NCBI GenBank assembly: GCA_945897365.1
Contig: CAMDFD010000031.1
Location: forward strand, 1 to 22,879
DNA: 22,879 nt
Direction: 5' to 3'
From: Bordetella parapertussis
Lineage (GTDB): Bacteria > Pseudomonadota > Gammaproteobacteria > Burkholderiales > Burkholderiaceae_B
The translations under genes were made by a program, and so were the position numbers. Numbering within the stretch: the stretch's first letter is position 1; every line of letters starts with the position of its first letter. A model generated the notes under the pieces. That model was not told the DNA's origin. It saw only the letters and a list, made by a program, of their open reading frames with translations, and did not search any database. Shown here in pieces: positions 15,423-22,879 of this stretch.

Positions 15423-16574
15423 ATGCAGACAAACAAAAATACAATGGATCTTCTGGACGCCGCCGATACCCCGATCGTTTGCATCATCTATAACCGTGGT
15501 CGTTTCGTCCGTAATTTGATCAATACGTTACGTCCAATCAAACCACGCCGGATCCTCGTCGTTGCGGATGGACCTATTGCCGACAATAGTGAGGATTATC
15601 AGGCTTGTGAGCTAGCCCGAGCCGAGGTGGAACGAATCGATTGGGAGTGCACCATTGAACGCGATTACGCCGACAATAATCTAGGGTGCAGCAGGCGTAT
15701 CGTGAGCGGCTTGGACTGGGCGTTCAGTTTGGTGGATAGGGCGCTCATCCTCGAAGATGATATCGACGCTCATCCTCATTTTTTTAAATGGGCAACTCGC
15801 ATGCTCGATGCTTATGCAGGTCGCGACGATGTGGCCATGGTGTCTGGTCATAACCCTCTCGTACGCTGGTCACATGTGATTAAAAATACCGCTGGAATCC
15901 CAAGCCGCCGCAGTGGCATTTGGGGTTGGGCAACATGGCGCCACAAATGGCTGTCAGTCAAGCAAACTTCAATCAAAGGATCCTTGAGCCTGGCGGCAAA
16001 TGACATAACACGCTGTAGTTTAGAGCCTAGTCTAGAGGCACTCTATACATACTACCTTGAGGAAGCGCGTAAAGTACCCAATCTTTCTTGGGACTGTGAT
16101 TGGACATTACGCATGGCCATGTCTGGCCGGGTCGCCATTATTTCGCCGATCAATCTCATCCATAATCTGGGAGTCGGTGCTGATGCGACCCATACCAAGG
16201 ATGGTGACGACTTAGTACTTTGTCCGGCGCGACCCTTAGCTCAGGCCGATTTTGTAAATGAGCCCTTACTCTCGCCAGCCACTCTTTGCCTTTTTCCCGA
16301 GGGTTCTGACGATAGGGTCTTTGACCGCGCTCGGGTGTTGATCGAACTGCTGGTAAGAACGCGAGATCCGGCGATGGCAAAGCGGCTTGTGCGTCACCCC
16401 AATCTTCCGGTTGATGGCAAAACGATATTACATCTACTGCCATTTCGGTATCACAAAGAAACACTACATTGGATTGAACATATCGCTACAGTAGCTGCTG
16501 AACCCAGCACAGTTCAGCGGTGGCGGCGCGCCTTGGCTGAGGGTAACGCCCCATCAGCGCAGGAGAGTAAATAA
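15423..16574 (+). CDS. GT-A-fold glycosyltransferase, HlpA/GNT-I-like
   Basis: A 383-residue protein with a nucleotide-sugar transferase fold of the kind annotated as glycosyltransferase or hemolytic protein HlpA-like, distantly similar to GNT-I. It begins TPIVCIIYNRGRFVRNLI, keeps NNLGCSRRIVSGLDWAF at about 85-101 and has the metal-binding triplet as LILEDDIDAHPHFF (Glu111-Asp113). Later segments SGIWGWATWRHKW and SWDCDWTLRMAMSG are typical acceptor-side marks of this group. The last 130 residues are less conserved. The acceptor and donor are not predictable. Its TAA overlaps the next ATG by one base (TAATG), so the two are coupled. Confidence 0.75.
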   Translation: MQTNKNTMDLLDAADTPIVCIIYNRGRFVRNLINTLRPIKPRRILVVADGPIADNSEDYQACELARAEVERIDWECTIERDYADNNLGCSRRIVSGLDWAFSLVDRALILEDDIDAHPHFFKWATRMLDAYAGRDDVAMVSGHNPLVRWSHVIKNTAGIPSRRSGIWGWATWRHKWLSVKQTSIKGSLSLAANDITRCSLEPSLEALYTYYLEEARKVPNLSWDCDWTLRMAMSGRVAIISPINLIHNLGVGADATHTKDGDDLVLCPARPLAQADFVNEPLLSPATLCLFPEGSDDRVFDRARVLIELLVRTRDPAMAKRLVRHPNLPVDGKTILHLLPFRYHKETLHWIEHIATVAAEPSTVQRWRRALAEGNAPSAQESK

Positions 16575-17296
16575 TGCCTGTGTACCCAGGTCGCTCAAGC
16601 ATCTCAGTCATCGTTGTGAGCCTGAATGCTGAGCCAACGATAGATGCAACATTAGACAGTATCATCGCGGCGTTTAAAGCCGATAACAATCACGAGCTTG
16701 AATTGATTTTGGTTGATGGCGGTTCGCAAGATGGGACCGTCAGCCGCGTTGCGGCCAGACGCAAGGAGATCGCCAATCTCAACATCGTTCATCAAACATC
16801 GCGAGGGATAGGTGCAGCCCGCAATCAAGGCATCGCAGCAGCGACATCATCGTTGATTGGTTTTTGTGATGCAGATGATACATGGACACATGACGCCATT
16901 ACCTTGAAATGTGAGTCGCTCCATAAGACTCCATCAGCTTGGGCTGTTACCGGCCAAGTTTCGTTTCGAACGGTTCAGGGCGATAATTCTGCAGCGCATG
17001 CACGCCGTTGTGCTGGCTCGGAGCATCTCGGTTACACACCAGGTGCAATGCTGATACATCGTAAAATTTTCTCATTGGTTGGACCCTTCGACAATTCTTT
17101 GCGCATTGGCGCAGATAGTGACTGGATTATGCGTGCAGTGCAAATGCTTGGGCCGCCATTAATCATCCCTCAGACTGTCCTCGAAAAAGGGCTTCGGCCT
17201 GGCAGCCTCTCTACCGACGTTGTGACCTATCGTCGTGAAATGATGTTGATCGCTAGACGCTTTATTGAACGCACTCGCCATAAAGTTGATCCATGA
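16574..17296 (+). CDS. GT2-family glycosyltransferase
   Basis: A 240-residue GT-A glycosyltransferase. It opens SISVIVVSLNAEPTIDATLD, has LILVDGGSQDGTV near 44-56, GIGAARNQGIA at 78-88 and the metal-binding DADDTW at 99-104. The acceptor region IGADSDWIMRAVQ lies near 174-186. A plain GT2 of this size usually adds one sugar to the lipid-linked glycan. The start overlaps the previous stop by one base and its own stop overlaps the next start as ATGA, placing it in the middle of a tight operon. Confidence 0.8.
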   Translation: MPVYPGRSSISVIVVSLNAEPTIDATLDSIIAAFKADNNHELELILVDGGSQDGTVSRVAARRKEIANLNIVHQTSRGIGAARNQGIAAATSSLIGFCDADDTWTHDAITLKCESLHKTPSAWAVTGQVSFRTVQGDNSAAHARRCAGSEHLGYTPGAMLIHRKIFSLVGPFDNSLRIGADSDWIMRAVQMLGPPLIIPQTVLEKGLRPGSLSTDVVTYRREMMLIARRFIERTRHKVDP

Positions 17297-18630
17297 AAAT
17301 CCTTCATATTATTCCCCGCTGGATTGGTGGAGGGCCTGAGCGTGCCATATTGGAAATTGCAAATTACGATCGGAGCTTGGCCGGCACTATCAAGCGTAAG
17401 GTCTTGGTGCTGGATAAGCCTATCTCCGCGCCACTATTTGCCATGGCTCGTCGAGCCGGCATTGATTTGGTGGCACAACCGGACGCGCAACGGTTAGAAA
17501 GTGAGTTTGAAGCGGCAGATATCGTTGAAGTCACCTATTGGAATCATCCGCTCCTACTGGATCTACTGCGCATGCCGATGCCAGCCTCCCGCCTACTAAT
17601 ACGTTCGGCGATTGCGGGGAATACGCTTCCTCACATACTTTTTGATGACCTCGTCGCCTTTGCTGATAGTTGGGTGCTTTCTGCGCCGCCTGGCTTGGGG
17701 GCCCACCTCTTGGCTCACGAGCATGTCACGTATATTCCAGCCCTTGCAAATATGTCCCGTCTAAACTCGTATGCCCCCATACAACATGATGGGGTGCGCA
17801 TTGTCTATCTCGGTGGTATCGCCACGACAAAACTTCATCCCGAATTTTCAGACATCGTGGCTGGTGCCTCCAGTCCTGATATTCATTTTGACCTTTTTGG
17901 CGATGCTGACCCTGCAACGCTAGAGCACCTGAAACACAATCTTATAAACCGCGGTGTTTTAGACTCGGTCAGTTTTCACGGTCACGTAGAGGATATCGCT
18001 GGCGCTTTTGCCCAGGCCGATATCTTTGCCTATCCTTTAGCCCCTGGCAGTTATGTCACAAGTGAGAAAGCTCTTCAAGAAGCGATGTGGGCGGGCATTC
18101 CTCCTGTACTCATGGATGGGACTGCAGCGACGGGTTGGATTGAACATAATGTGACAGGTTTTATCTGCAACAACGTCACTGATTTCGTCACAACGCTAAA
18201 ACGCTTGGCCGGTGACCCAAGTCTGCGCCGTCGTATTGGTCAGGCTGCTCGCAACGCTTCGCGCAAGCTTTTTGATCCCGCTGCTAATGCATCAACGATG
18301 GCCCGTGTTTATTCAGAGTTGATGAGTCGCCCTAAGCGAGAACGTCCGCCTGTTCTTGGTATTGGAAGCTCTGCAGCACACGGCTTTTTGCAATCCCTCG
18401 GAGACGCAGCTAAGTTTTTTCTTGAGTTAACTGAAAGAGGGGTGAGCGGACTGAAACCAACCCCCACTTTGAATATCGATATTTTGTTGCGCGGGGAAGG
18501 GGGGGTGATGCACTATGCCAAGACCTTTCCCAATGATGCAGAAATAGCAAACTGGGCGTTACGTCTTACAAAAATCACTCGCACAAATCATCTAAGATTG
18601 AGCGAACACAAGAATTTGGAAAACATATAA
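17293..18630 (+). CDS. GT4-like glycosyltransferase
   Basis: A 445-residue GT-B glycosyltransferase. The N-terminus ILHIIPRWIGGGPERAILE has the glycine-rich acceptor loop, the donor half begins about 171 with IVYLGGIATTKLHPEF, and SYVTSEKALQEAMWAGIPPVLMD carries the donor-binding segment around 256-278. The EX7E motif is not clean here. After residue 360 there is a tail of about 85 residues, with SAAHGFLQSL and LNIDILLRGEGG, that the family does not usually have. It might be a degenerate or substrate-specific extension. The TAA stop is followed at once, in the same frame, by the TTG start of the next gene. Confidence 0.72.
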   Translation: MKILHIIPRWIGGGPERAILEIANYDRSLAGTIKRKVLVLDKPISAPLFAMARRAGIDLVAQPDAQRLESEFEAADIVEVTYWNHPLLLDLLRMPMPASRLLIRSAIAGNTLPHILFDDLVAFADSWVLSAPPGLGAHLLAHEHVTYIPALANMSRLNSYAPIQHDGVRIVYLGGIATTKLHPEFSDIVAGASSPDIHFDLFGDADPATLEHLKHNLINRGVLDSVSFHGHVEDIAGAFAQADIFAYPLAPGSYVTSEKALQEAMWAGIPPVLMDGTAATGWIEHNVTGFICNNVTDFVTTLKRLAGDPSLRRRIGQAARNASRKLFDPAANASTMARVYSELMSRPKRERPPVLGIGSSAAHGFLQSLGDAAKFFLELTERGVSGLKPTPTLNIDILLRGEGGVMHYAKTFPNDAEIANWALRLTKITRTNHLRLSEHKNLENI

Positions 18631-19740
18631 TTGAAAATTGAGCCGCCAGCTTGTCAGTTAGAGGAGCGGACGGCCGCTCGTTATGTTTTATGCATGCCCC
18701 GCGGCTGCGGCTTGAATGATGTTCTGTGCCAGATTTGGCACTCCTATCAGTATGCAAAGGCCCAAAATCGGATACTCCTTGTGGATACCCGTGTATCAGG
18801 TTTAGCCGATCGACTCAGCCGTTACATGACGCCCGCGCAAGGATGGGGTTCAGACATGATCGAACTCGATGATTCCCATTGGGCGCATCTCAACCAATTG
18901 AGTTGTTATCCCAAAATTGCTGAGGGTTGCTTGGACCTTTTGCCGCACATTTTTTTGGCAAGTCTGACTGCGGATCCGAATTTTGTTGTGGGCAACCGCA
19001 CACGCTTGGGTAGGCAAGTTTTACACCTACAGCGACTTTGGCAATACCTTCATAAACCGTCTAAAGAGCACGATCCATTGCGTAAGCTTGCGTTTGTATT
19101 CGCTAGCCTTCGCATGAAAGTCATCAAGCCTGATTATCGTTATTACGGGCCATCTGAGGCTGCTATCGTCGTTCATCACTGCTCCGGAGGAGGTGAGAAT
19201 TCTCTTCATTGTTTGGGGCTCATGAGGGCCACGCAGTGGCTAAGTCACGACATACATCAAACGATCGCCTCACTTGGTGATAACTTTGATGCTATCCATG
19301 TGCGTCACACTGACTATCTATCTGATTATGAACCTTTTATAAAGTCTTTAAAAAATCAACTTATTGGCCGTCGCGTACTGGTTTGCAGTGATAACCCGCA
19401 TGTCATACGATACGTTCAACATGAACTCTCAGGTTCCGAAGTCTTTACATTTGAAACCACAATTGGTCAGACCCTTTGCCAACCTAGCGGCAGGCAAATT
19501 CCTCCTCGACCTGCGCACTATCAATGGCACCTAGAACGAACAGAACGCGTCGAGCGAAACAAACGCGTTTTCGTTGACCTTTTTGCGATGTCTCGGGCAA
19601 AGCATCTTCATTACTGCTCTGTGTCACGCAATGGTTGGACCGGATACTCGGGTTTCGCGCGTTTGGCTTCAAATCTTGCTCAACATCCAGATGTTCGCGA
19701 TACTTGGCTGGGCACACAAAATGCAGCTGGTCATCTTTGA
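18631..19740 (+). CDS. fucosyltransferase-like glycosyltransferase (GT11-like motifs)
   Basis: A 369-residue protein with two landmarks of the GT11/GT23-like fucosyltransferase group. RGCGLNDVLCQIWHSYQYAK at residues 24-43 corresponds to the glycine-rich GGLGNQ-like loop. IHVRHTDY at 222-229 corresponds to the HxRRxDY GDP-fucose motif, with VCSDN at 251-255 on the following strand. The match is distant, so this call is an inference, though GDP-L-fucose synthase in the same locus supports it. The start is TTG 18631, directly after the previous TAA and in the same frame, with GGA ten bases upstream. The conserved RYVLCMPRGCG begins about residue 18, so a later start is unlikely. The C-terminal 80 residues are of unknown role. 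Confidence 0.5.
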   Translation: MKIEPPACQLEERTAARYVLCMPRGCGLNDVLCQIWHSYQYAKAQNRILLVDTRVSGLADRLSRYMTPAQGWGSDMIELDDSHWAHLNQLSCYPKIAEGCLDLLPHIFLASLTADPNFVVGNRTRLGRQVLHLQRLWQYLHKPSKEHDPLRKLAFVFASLRMKVIKPDYRYYGPSEAAIVVHHCSGGGENSLHCLGLMRATQWLSHDIHQTIASLGDNFDAIHVRHTDYLSDYEPFIKSLKNQLIGRRVLVCSDNPHVIRYVQHELSGSEVFTFETTIGQTLCQPSGRQIPPRPAHYQWHLERTERVERNKRVFVDLFAMSRAKHLHYCSVSRNGWTGYSGFARLASNLAQHPDVRDTWLGTQNAAGHL

Positions 19741-19800
19741 TGATCAAATAGATGAGACTAATATAGCTTCTGTTCACGCTCAGTATTTTTTTGATTGATG

Positions 19801-19817
19801 GCGTAATGACGCTTTTT
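19801..19817 (+). terminator. very short stem-loop with T run
   Basis: GCGTAATGACGC can form a four-pair stem with a four-base loop, followed by TTTTT at 19813-19817. It lies between the fucosyltransferase-like gene and the second PqqD-like gene, only 18 bases before the latter. The stem is too short to be convincing. Confidence 0.15.
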
Positions 19818-19834
19818 ACTTCTGTAGGTTACCC

Positions 19835-20245
19835 ATGCTAGATATTCAGTACTGTTTGAATTCACCTGCTTGCATCAGTGAGGTTGTTGATGATGACTTG
19901 ATTGTGATCAACTTAACGAGCGGAAGGTACTACAACATGCGCCATGAGACGGTCGCTTGTTGGCAAGCGCTGACACAAGGTTTTACTCCGGCTGACTTGA
20001 TCAGCGCCAACACTTGGACCGAGGCGCAGACGTCGTGTTTTAAAGCACAGGTACAGTATCTGTTAGATGAGAAACTGCTGGTTCCAACGACTGAGTTAGC
20101 CAAAGCAACACGGGCGCCTCGCATTGAAATGGGTGATGTCGACGAACCCTTTCGTATAGACGTTTTTACTGATATGCAGGAAATGTTGCTTTTAGATCCC
20201 ATTCACGAAGCCAACGTGGATGTTGGCTGGCCACACAAAGCCTGA
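19835..20245 (+). CDS. PqqD-family (HPr-rel-A-type) protein, second copy, with DPIH-x6-GWP tail
   Basis: A 136-residue PqqD-like protein. The core is recognisable by ISEVVDDDLIVINLTSGRYY near 14-33, an aromatic-leucine helix near 42-50 and a final LLDEKLLVP near 76-84. Apart from the tail it differs strongly from the first copy, so the pair is not a recent duplication. The tail FRIDVFTDMQEMLLL (106-120), DPIH (121-124), six residues, GWP (131-133) aligns without gaps to the end of the first copy. An adaptor or peptide-binding role is inferred from the PqqD fold, not shown. The kinase gene follows directly: its ATG at 20250 is four bases after the stop. Confidence 0.75.
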   Translation: MLDIQYCLNSPACISEVVDDDLIVINLTSGRYYNMRHETVACWQALTQGFTPADLISANTWTEAQTSCFKAQVQYLLDEKLLVPTTELAKATRAPRIEMGDVDEPFRIDVFTDMQEMLLLDPIHEANVDVGWPHKA

Positions 20246-20249
20246 TTCC

Positions 20250-21341
20250 ATGTTGCACTCATGCCATTTTGACGAGCTGTGCGCTTTTTTGCGGTCTCGT
20301 GCAGACAGAGAAGGATTTGGCGAGCAATGGTTTGAGGCAGGTCCACTGCGTGTCAAATTATTGGTTGAGCCTGAATGTAGTAATTTAGAGATTGGTTTGG
20401 CATTCAGGCCCGCGGAGCAGACAAACGGGTCTTCGGTCAGTGCACTCGATCCTCAGCCCCACGCTGGTTTGACTATTTACGTTCTTCAATGGTCAACAGG
20501 TAGTATTGATCAAGTTTTACGGCCTTTTTTGATGGACAAGAAGAAAACGTTACAACAACTTTCTAGCTCTGATTACACCGAGCAATTCGTCATCAGAGAC
20601 GACGAACGCCAGATGCTTAAGGTGTTTGATCATAAAAATGGCATTGGTTTACTGGCTTTTGGAGACCGCGACCTGTTGCCACCCTGGGAGTTTTTTTCCC
20701 CTCTAAAGGAATTTATCCATTTATTTGCGCTCAAACACTCTTGCGTGCTGCTGCACGCAGCGAGTTTGGTATCTCCTGAGCGGCCTGAGCAAGGTATGCT
20801 GCTCGTAGGTCCTGGCGGCTCAGGCAAGTCAACGCTCACCGCGTATGCGGTCGAGCAAGGTATGCTGACTAATGGAGATGATTATGTATTAGTCGATTTG
20901 CGAGACGACTTGCCACAGTGCTGGTCGATTTATCGAACAATCAAGCTACATCGCTCTAGTCCCGTTTTGCGAAATCAAAATCGCATGCATACTTGGCGCT
21001 TTGATCGGCTCTCCGGCAAGTCAGTGATGTTGGCAGATACCGTTACTCAAGGAGGGGCGTTGTTACCCCAAGCCGCACTCTCGCGTATCTACGGAGTTTC
21101 GCTAAAGCAGTCGCCTGTTGTGCATAATCCAAAGGCGCATTCAATACTCTCGGATCCTTACCGTCATCCTTATTTGCACAGTTGCATGAGTACGATTCAA
21201 CAAATTCCCTATCGAATCGACGCTACTTTAGCGTTGTCTAAAAAATTGCACCAATCTATTCCCTATGAGGCACACACGATTGGGGCAGGTATCGAGGGCT
21301 TGCAACAGTCGTTGGTCGCGCTACAGAGGCGTCGGACATGA
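20250..21341 (+). CDS. HprK-related kinase, second copy
   Basis: A 363-residue protein with the same arrangement as the first kinase. His169 lies in CVLLHAASLV, the Walker A loop is GPGGSGKST at 187-195, and NGDDYVLVD is at 208-216. The N-terminal half (1-160) is not obviously similar to that of the first copy and is of unknown function. I start it at ATG 20250, four bases after the upstream stop; an in-frame ATG at 20220 would add ten residues and overlap the PqqD-like gene. It is expected to transfer phosphate from ATP to an unknown partner. The tight pairing with a PqqD-like gene, repeated twice in the window, argues that kinase and PqqD-like protein act together. Confidence 0.72.
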   Translation: MLHSCHFDELCAFLRSRADREGFGEQWFEAGPLRVKLLVEPECSNLEIGLAFRPAEQTNGSSVSALDPQPHAGLTIYVLQWSTGSIDQVLRPFLMDKKKTLQQLSSSDYTEQFVIRDDERQMLKVFDHKNGIGLLAFGDRDLLPPWEFFSPLKEFIHLFALKHSCVLLHAASLVSPERPEQGMLLVGPGGSGKSTLTAYAVEQGMLTNGDDYVLVDLRDDLPQCWSIYRTIKLHRSSPVLRNQNRMHTWRFDRLSGKSVMLADTVTQGGALLPQAALSRIYGVSLKQSPVVHNPKAHSILSDPYRHPYLHSCMSTIQQIPYRIDATLALSKKLHQSIPYEAHTIGAGIEGLQQSLVALQRRRT

Positions 21342-21360
21342 GTAATATTTACGGCCAGCC

Positions 21361-22035
21361 ATGAAACATAGCGTCATTATCCCAGCCTATAACGCAGCGG
21401 CGTATATTCAAGAATGCATTGGGTCAGCGCTTTCGCAGCTTGGTCCAAACGATGAGATTGTGGTTGTCGATGACGGCTCAACCGATACCACCCTTAAGGT
21501 GTTGAGCAAGACGCGTGATACTCGAGTCCATTTGTTATCTCAACCTATTAATCTGGGTATCGCAGCGGCTCGCAATCGAGCCTTGGAGGTGGTCAGTGGC
21601 GACTATGTGCATTTCCTAGACCATGACGATCTTTGGTCACCAAATAGAATGTCAACCTTGTCGTTGATCATCGAAAGGCAGCAGCCAGACATTGTTTCTG
21701 GTTGGGTTGAGCATTTTTACTGCCCAAGCCTGACGCAGAGTCAAACATTACAATTTCACTTACCGCCACAGCAGGCAGCGTCGTTGCCAGGATCGATTGT
21801 TTTAAGTCTTAAATTGATCAAGCAAATTGGTTTGTTTGATCCCTCGCTGTCCTCTGGGGAATTTATTGACTATCTATCGCGTGCCATGGCGCTAAAGCCC
21901 TCTTGGGAGAAGACAGACTGTGTGCTGTTTTTAAGACGCATTCATGGTGCTAACCACACACTGACCGACACCACTTCGGACACTTCATATATTGAAGTGA
22001 TCAGGCGTCACTTGGCTAGGGTCCAAAAAATATGA
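21361..22035 (+). CDS. GT2-family glycosyltransferase
   Basis: A 224-residue GT-A glycosyltransferase. It begins HSVIIPAYNAAAYIQECI, followed by IVVVDDGSTDTTL near 33-45, NLGIAAARNRAL at 64-75 and the metal-binding FLDHDDLW at 85-92. It is a little short for GT2, but the fold is complete. Donor and acceptor are unknown. Start and spacing (19 bases after the kinase stop) fit an operon, and its stop overlaps the next start as ATGA. Confidence 0.8.
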   Translation: MKHSVIIPAYNAAAYIQECIGSALSQLGPNDEIVVVDDGSTDTTLKVLSKTRDTRVHLLSQPINLGIAAARNRALEVVSGDYVHFLDHDDLWSPNRMSTLSLIIERQQPDIVSGWVEHFYCPSLTQSQTLQFHLPPQQAASLPGSIVLSLKLIKQIGLFDPSLSSGEFIDYLSRAMALKPSWEKTDCVLFLRRIHGANHTLTDTTSDTSYIEVIRRHLARVQKI

Positions 22036-22879
22036 GTTTGATTTTTGGTTATGCAAATCCAGCGTTACAAAAGGTTTTATTGGAGTTGTGCTTCAGTGAT
22101 CAAGCGATCAACCCGACATTTAGGCTGCCCCGCTTAAAAATGTTGGACCAAGCGCTCAAGGACGATGTGCTGTCTGGGGAACAGTTTCGGGTTTTGCCCT
22201 TGCTATACCGCTCGACCTCTGTTGACGGTCTGAGCACCGAATCGTGTGCCAAAGTTGTAGGCATGTATAAACACACCTTTTGCCGCAACAACTTGCTGTT
22301 GTCTCGACTCGGACAATTACAAACACAATTCAACCAGGCTGGCTTCGCGCCAATGATTGGACTCAAAGGGTTGCCAGCGATTGCCTATTTAAAGTTGGGG
22401 ATGGGTGCGCGTCCCATGGCTGATGTTGATGTGTTGATTCCTCATTTGCATGAGCGCCCTGAGCAGGCGTTTGCGATTTTAGAAGGTTCAGGTTTCAAGC
22501 TCAAAGGCAGTGGTTTTCGGTCTGTGACGATGACCTCACCGGATAAGCTTGAGTTCGATCTTCATTGGTATGTGCACGACTGGGCCCTTGGCCAAGATTT
22601 GGTTGATTGCATTAGAGAACATGCCAAAGCGCAATCTCTCGGGTCGCAGTCGTTCCTCATGCCCTGTGTCGAGCATCACTTAGCACACACCATTGCCCAT
22701 GGTGTATTGACCAAAACATTGATGTACGATGCCCGCTGGGTGTTTGACACGGTTTCCATTCTTAAACGTACTGAATATATTGATGTTGATCGGTTTGCCG
22801 AGTTTGCTAACCGCGTGATGGCACCGCAACGGATACGGGATGCGCTGTTTACGCTCGCCATGGATCTGCCTGACAACAT
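22032..22879 (+). CDS. nucleotidyltransferase-family protein (NTP_transf_5 type), partial at window end
   Basis: The first 282 residues of a protein, still open at the right edge. It has LKGLPAIAYLKLG at 111-123, then ARPMADVDVLIP at 126-137 with Asp131 and Asp133 as the expected metal-binding pair, and LEFDLHWY near 173-180. This is the pattern of the uncharacterised nucleotidyltransferase family that also accompanies HprK-like kinases in paeninodin-type lasso-peptide clusters and in EPS loci. It may transfer a nucleotide, or a phosphate-containing group, onto the product of the kinase; the substrate is unknown. The start ATG 22032 overlaps the GT2 stop as ATGA. Confidence 0.75.
   Translation, partial: MSLIFGYANPALQKVLLELCFSDQAINPTFRLPRLKMLDQALKDDVLSGEQFRVLPLLYRSTSVDGLSTESCAKVVGMYKHTFCRNNLLLSRLGQLQTQFNQAGFAPMIGLKGLPAIAYLKLGMGARPMADVDVLIPHLHERPEQAFAILEGSGFKLKGSGFRSVTMTSPDKLEFDLHWYVHDWALGQDLVDCIREHAKAQSLGSQSFLMPCVEHHLAHTIAHGVLTKTLMYDARWVFDTVSILKRTEYIDVDRFAEFANRVMAPQRIRDALFTLAMDLPDN

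Noticed and set aside
19741..19834. Possible precursor peptide gene before the second PqqD-like gene
   Set aside because: The 94-base gap has no start-to-stop frame long enough for a leader and core peptide, and frames are broken by stops.
1..22879. CRISPR arrays, tRNA or rRNA genes
   Set aside because: No regularly spaced repeats, no cloverleaf-like or rRNA-like segments were noticed on either strand.

Overview
The window is an accessory cell-surface polysaccharide locus (O-antigen, capsule or exopolysaccharide) from a Gram-negative bacterium. A beta- or gammaproteobacterium is the best guess, judged from the style of the GDP-fucose synthase, the GT52 enzyme and the IS30 transposase. There are no rRNA or tRNA genes and no CRISPR array. 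Almost all genes point right. Many overlap by 1-4 bases (ATGA, GTGA, TAATG), so they look operonic.

Layout. 1-396: no gene; a possible insertion-sequence end near 146. 397-2346: strikingly A+T-rich block with a GT52 (sialyltransferase-family) glycosyltransferase and a SAM methyltransferase. 2352-3405: an IS30-family element whose transposase is killed by two in-frame stops; a lone IS30-like end lies at 1509. 3555-6822: a GT4 glycosyltransferase, an extended-SDR sugar epimerase/dehydratase and a second GT4 enzyme. 6823-7100: a promoter-like region and a 44-codon glycosyltransferase remnant. 7101-13136: glutamine-dependent asparagine synthase-like protein, membrane-anchored transglutaminase-like protein, EpsG/Wzy-like polymerase, GT4 enzyme and GDP-L-fucose synthase. 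13184-13897: a GT2 gene on the minus strand. 13977-22879: two copies of a PqqD-like plus HprK-like-kinase pair, with glycosyltransferases and a fucosyltransferase-like protein between them, then a GT2 gene and a nucleotidyltransferase (NTP_transf_5 type) cut by the window edge.

How it fits together. The sugar-nucleotide enzymes (epimerase, GDP-fucose synthase) and at least nine glycosyltransferases would build a fucose-containing repeat unit on the cytoplasmic face, and the EpsG-like protein would polymerise it. A flippase, export proteins and the Gmd partner of the fucose synthase are not seen here. The unusual layer is the set PqqD-like, HprK-like kinase and NTP_transf_5, together with the asparagine synthase and transglutaminase-like proteins. 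These are the fold families that make and phosphorylate lasso peptides such as paeninodin, but here they sit inside a glycan locus with no precursor peptide I can find. Both PqqD-like proteins end in the same tail, DPIH-x6-GWP, which is the most interesting signal in the window.
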